From the NCBI RefSeq assembly GCF_016598475.1, contig NZ_JAEMUX010000089.1, forward strand, positions 1 through 32,409: a DNA stretch of 32,409 nucleotides, written 5' to 3'. Below are positions 30,299 through 32,409 of the stretch, piece by piece. This DNA is from Streptomyces adelaidensis. GTDB lineage: Bacteria; Actinomycetota; Actinomycetes; Streptomycetales; Streptomycetaceae. A program made the translations under genes and the position numbers. Position 1 is the first letter of the stretch. Each line of letters starts with the position of its first letter. The notes under the pieces are model-generated. The model searched no databases, was not told where the DNA came from, and was given only the letters and a program-made list of their open reading frames with translations.

Positions 30299-30987
30299 GG
30301 CCGGTGTCCTTGCTGTTCTTCGACGGCGGAAGCGGGCGAGGCGGCCGGGGTGGCCGGGTCGGCCGCGTGGATGAGCCGGCGCAGGGCGCCGTGGTAGATC
30401 TCGTGGTCGGTCACGGCCGGCACGATCGCGGCCAGCCGGCCGGTCGGCACCGGGAAGGCCTCCGTGCCGAGCGCGGCCGGCGTCGTACGGGTCGCCGCCC
30501 GGGCGGACTTCGGGTGGCGGCGGTCGACGAAGCTCGCGCTGCCGAGGGTGAGCAGATACATCCGCCGGTACGCGGCGATCGCCCCGTCCGGGCTCACCCC
30601 GGCCGTGAGGCTGTCGGCGAGCTGCGCCTCGACCAGCCGGGCCAGCAGGTTCGGACCGAGCCAGGGCCGCGTCCCACGCAGGGCGAGCAGCCCCGGGTGG
30701 GCGACGAGCAGCCGGTACAGGGCCGTGAACCGGACCTCGGTGGCAGTCGCCCGGTCCGCACCCGGCTCGGGCCCGGGCAGCCGGGCGGCCAGGTGGTCGA
30801 GGCACAGGTCCAGCAGACCTGCCAGGTCCGTGCACCGGGGTTGCAGGGACGCCGTCGAGATCCGGAGCCGCGCGGCCAAGGCCCGGAAGGTCAGCACCTC
30901 GGGCCCGCTCTCGTCGACCAGGGCGAGGGCGGTCTCGGCGATGCGCCCGGGGGTGGCGCGGTCCAGCGCGGGGGAATGGCGAGGCAT
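30295..30987 (-). CDS. TetR-family transcriptional regulator
   Basis: A 230-aa repressor-type protein. The N-terminal HTH (about 10-57) reads TPGRIAETALALVDESGPEV, then LTFRALAARLRISTASLQPRC, with recognition helix ISTASLQ. A helical ligand domain follows (about 80-205), with ATEVRFTALYRLLVAHPGLLALRG and AYRRMYLLTLGSASF, as in TetR_C domains. A tail of Ala/Pro-rich sequence ends it. The ATG at 30987 has no strong ribosome site. A palindrome (30996-31012) just upstream is a likely autoregulatory operator. The stop codon overlaps the start of the truncated lyase gene, so its former target may be gone. It is divergent from the PP2C phosphatase gene. Confidence 0.9.
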   Translation of the reverse strand: MPRHSPALDRATPGRIAETALALVDESGPEVLTFRALAARLRISTASLQPRCTDLAGLLDLCLDHLAARLPGPEPGADRATATEVRFTALYRLLVAHPGLLALRGTRPWLGPNLLARLVEAQLADSLTAGVSPDGAIAAYRRMYLLTLGSASFVDRRHPKSARAATRTTPAALGTEAFPVPTGRLAAIVPAVTDHEIYHGALRRLIHAADPATPAASPASAVEEQQGHRP

Positions 30988-30995
30988 CCGGGTCT

Positions 30996-31012
30996 GCGTA
31001 CGGTACGCCGTA
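30996..31012. promoter_or_regulatory. Putative TetR operator
   Basis: GCGTAC (30996-31001), one base, GTACGC (31003-31008), overlapping TACGG-N4-CCGTA (30999-31012). It lies 9 bp upstream of the TetR ATG, where a bound repressor would block transcription or initiation. Confidence 0.55.
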
Positions 31013-31131
31013 TCGGATGGCGGGGTGCGCAGTGCCGTCCCGCCTGGAGGGCCGGATCGGCGGGGCGCCTCTCGCCCCTGGCCAGAGGCGGATTAACGTA
31101 CGAGGAGATCACCACCTGCCCGGGAGTACGC

Positions 31132-32256
31132 ATGGCCGGTAGCCGCCGGAAGAGACCTGTCGAGGCGTTCGAGGCAATCGAGCCGCCGGGGCATGCCGCA
31201 TTGGTCCTCGGCGTACTGGCGGTGACCGCTCTGGTGGAGTTCCTCGGGGCGCTGTCCGGGTCCGAGGTGTGGCTTCTCGGGCTGCTGGTGTTCCTGCCGG
31301 GAGCGGCGTCCGCACTGTGCACCGTCCGGCAGACGGGGTTCGTCGCCGCGTGGACCACGCTCGTCGTCACCGCCACCGTGGTACTGCGCGACGTCGACGG
31401 GGGCCAGTGGCTGGACCGTCTGCTCCTGGTCCTGATCACCCTCGCCCTGGGGGTGACCTCGGTCTACGGCTGCCAGCGGCGGATCAGGCGCGAGCACGAG
31501 ATGCTGCGGCTGCGGTCCACCGCGGTGGCCATGCAGCGGCACATCCTCCACCCCCTCCCCCTGCTCACCGACGACGTCCTGGTCAACGGCGTCTACGAGC
31601 CCCTCCACGAGGACCGGCTCGTCGGCGGCGACATCTACGACGTCGTCGCCTCCCCGTGGGGGACCCGGGTCCTGATCGGAGACGTACAGGGCAAGGGGCT
31701 GACCGCCGTGGGCGCCGCGTTCGCCGTCATCGGGGCCTTCCGCGAGGCGGCGTACCGCGAGCCGACCCTCACCGCGCTCGCCGACGCGCTGGACGCCGCC
31801 GTCGTACGCCACAACTCCTACGCCGAACACACCGGCGACGACGAGCGCTTCGTCACCGCCCTCGTCATCGGCGTCGACACCGGTACCGACGAGGTGCAGG
31901 CCGTCAACTGTGGCCACGTCCTGCCGTATGTGATGCACGAGGGCACTGTCACCGTGGCCGAACTGGACTCCGGCGTCCCGCTCGGCCTCGCCGAACTCGC
32001 CCTCGAACCGACCACCGTGGGCTGGTTCGCCTTCCCCGACGGTGCGACCCTGCTCCTGAGCACCGACGGCCTCACCGAGACCCGCGCCGCCGACGGCACG
32101 TTCTACCCGGTCGACGAGCGCCTGGCCAAGCACCTCGACCTCTCCCCCACCGAGCTGCCCCAGGCCCTGTACGACGACGCCCGCGCGTTCGCCGGGGGCG
32201 GTGGCCGGCACGACGACGTCGCCGTCCTGACCGTCCGCCGGTCGCCGCGTCTGTGA
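31132..32256 (+). CDS. Membrane-anchored PP2C/RsbU-type serine phosphatase
   Basis: A 374-aa protein. Three to four hydrophobic helices (about 23-44, 46-62, 72-86, 95-112) anchor it. A short charged helix, RRIRREHEMLRLRS, leads to MQRHILHPLP, the linker seen before RsbU/SpoIIE-type domains. The phosphatase domain has the metal-binding acids in LVGGDIYDV and LIGDVQGKGL, then NCGHVLPYV, LLLSTDGLTETR and RHDDVAVLTV, so all catalytic motifs are intact. Such enzymes dephosphorylate anti-sigma antagonists, thereby controlling stress sigma factors. There is no PAS, GAF or kinase-like domain; the signal must come through the membrane part. The ATG at 31132 has GGGAG 6 nt upstream. No partner gene is in the window. 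Confidence 0.92.
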   Translation: MAGSRRKRPVEAFEAIEPPGHAALVLGVLAVTALVEFLGALSGSEVWLLGLLVFLPGAASALCTVRQTGFVAAWTTLVVTATVVLRDVDGGQWLDRLLLVLITLALGVTSVYGCQRRIRREHEMLRLRSTAVAMQRHILHPLPLLTDDVLVNGVYEPLHEDRLVGGDIYDVVASPWGTRVLIGDVQGKGLTAVGAAFAVIGAFREAAYREPTLTALADALDAAVVRHNSYAEHTGDDERFVTALVIGVDTGTDEVQAVNCGHVLPYVMHEGTVTVAELDSGVPLGLAELALEPTTVGWFAFPDGATLLLSTDGLTETRAADGTFYPVDERLAKHLDLSPTELPQALYDDARAFAGGGGRHDDVAVLTVRRSPRL

Positions 32257-32267
32257 AGTGGTTCGTT

Positions 32268-32281
32268 ACGGTGTACACCGT
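32268..32281. promoter_or_regulatory. 14-bp palindrome ACGGTGTACACCGT
   Basis: A perfect palindrome 12 bp after the phosphatase stop, followed by GTGCAC. It looks like a TetR-type operator for a gene beyond the window, or for something transcribed to the right. No coding frame that I trust occupies 32257-32409. Confidence 0.45.
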
Positions 32282-32373
32282 GCACGAGTTCAGGTGCTCG
32301 TCCGTGCTTGTCCGACCATCACGAACCACGCGAAAGATTGCCAACCGGCTTGAAATGCGATATTCACACCGTC

Positions 32374-32409
32374 GCCGCGAGCCGCGAGCCGCGAGCCGCG
32401 AGCCGCGAG
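32374..32409. repeat. 7-bp tandem repeat (GCCGCGA) running off the window
   Basis: Five full copies of GCCGCGA (32374-32408) and the first base of a sixth. The array continues past the end, so its real length is not known. Confidence 0.9.

Noticed and set aside
30593..30609. CTCAC-N7-GTGAG inside the TetR gene, similar to the shared dyad
   Set aside because: Arms do not match TCACCC-N5-GGGTGA in register and it lies within coding sequence; treated as chance.
30274..31131. N-terminal extension of the PP2C phosphatase frame
   Set aside because: It is the antisense of the TetR gene and its composition is that of a shadow; ATG at 31132 has a ribosome site and starts the membrane part.
1..32409. 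tRNA, rRNA, CRISPR array, insertion sequence or prophage genes
   Set aside because: No cloverleaf, spaced direct-repeat array, transposase motif or phage gene pattern was seen on either strand.

Overview
The window is high-GC DNA with strongly GC-biased third codon positions, many GTG starts, GGAGG-type ribosome binding sites and actinobacterial gene families (BlaI with an M56 peptidase remnant, TerD, Spo0M, LytR-CpsA-Psr, IclR, large LuxR-type regulators, DUF2252). This is what a Streptomyces (or close relative) chromosome looks like. All gene calls come from reading the sequence; no database search was run.

Layout. (1) 1-1273: the 3' end of an aromatic amino acid ammonia-lyase gene, overlapping a metal-dependent amidohydrolase gene. 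(2) 1356-4921 (minus): a cytochrome P450 with an atypical K-helix, a stand-alone trpF, and a PucR-type regulator carrying a TTA codon. (3) 5194-8758: a secreted DUF4394 protein, a Spo0M-family protein and a LytR-CpsA-Psr cell-wall ligase. (4) 8920-11002: a BlaI-type repressor followed by a frameshifted, shortened M56 metallopeptidase remnant, divergent from a TerD-family gene and a small membrane protein gene. Two TCTACA-N4-TGTAGA dyads lie in the divergent promoter region. A third lies upstream of spo0M, so TerD and Spo0M look like one BlaI regulon.

(5) 11036-17258: a block of small membrane and stress-type genes (DUF7144, SHOCT, a 449-aa membrane protein, HdeD, a potassium-channel-like protein, DUF2252, a 65-aa protein and a four-helix membrane protein). 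Each of its transcription units is preceded, 88-115 bp before the first start codon, by the same dyad, TCACCC-N5-GGGTGA or a one-mismatch version. This apparently undescribed shared operator is the most interesting signal in the window. A 913-aa LuxR-type ATPase regulator (17489-20230) follows on the same strand.

(6) 20324-25415: an amidohydrolase gene convergent with a lower meta-cleavage operon (2-hydroxypentadienoate hydratase, acylating acetaldehyde dehydrogenase, 4-hydroxy-2-oxovalerate aldolase, with 4-bp gene overlaps), and a divergent IclR regulator whose start codon sits inside a perfect 21-bp inverted repeat. (7) 25588-30144: an IlvD/Edd sugar-acid dehydratase, a divergent IclR regulator, a fumarylacetoacetase-type hydrolase and a zinc-dependent dehydrogenase, together a plausible non-phosphorylative sugar-acid route. 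(8) 30197-32409: a TetR regulator overlapping a truncated threonine-aldolase-like remnant, a membrane-anchored PP2C/RsbU-type phosphatase, and a terminal stretch with a palindrome and a 7-bp tandem repeat that runs off the window. No rRNA, tRNA, CRISPR array, insertion sequence or prophage was seen.
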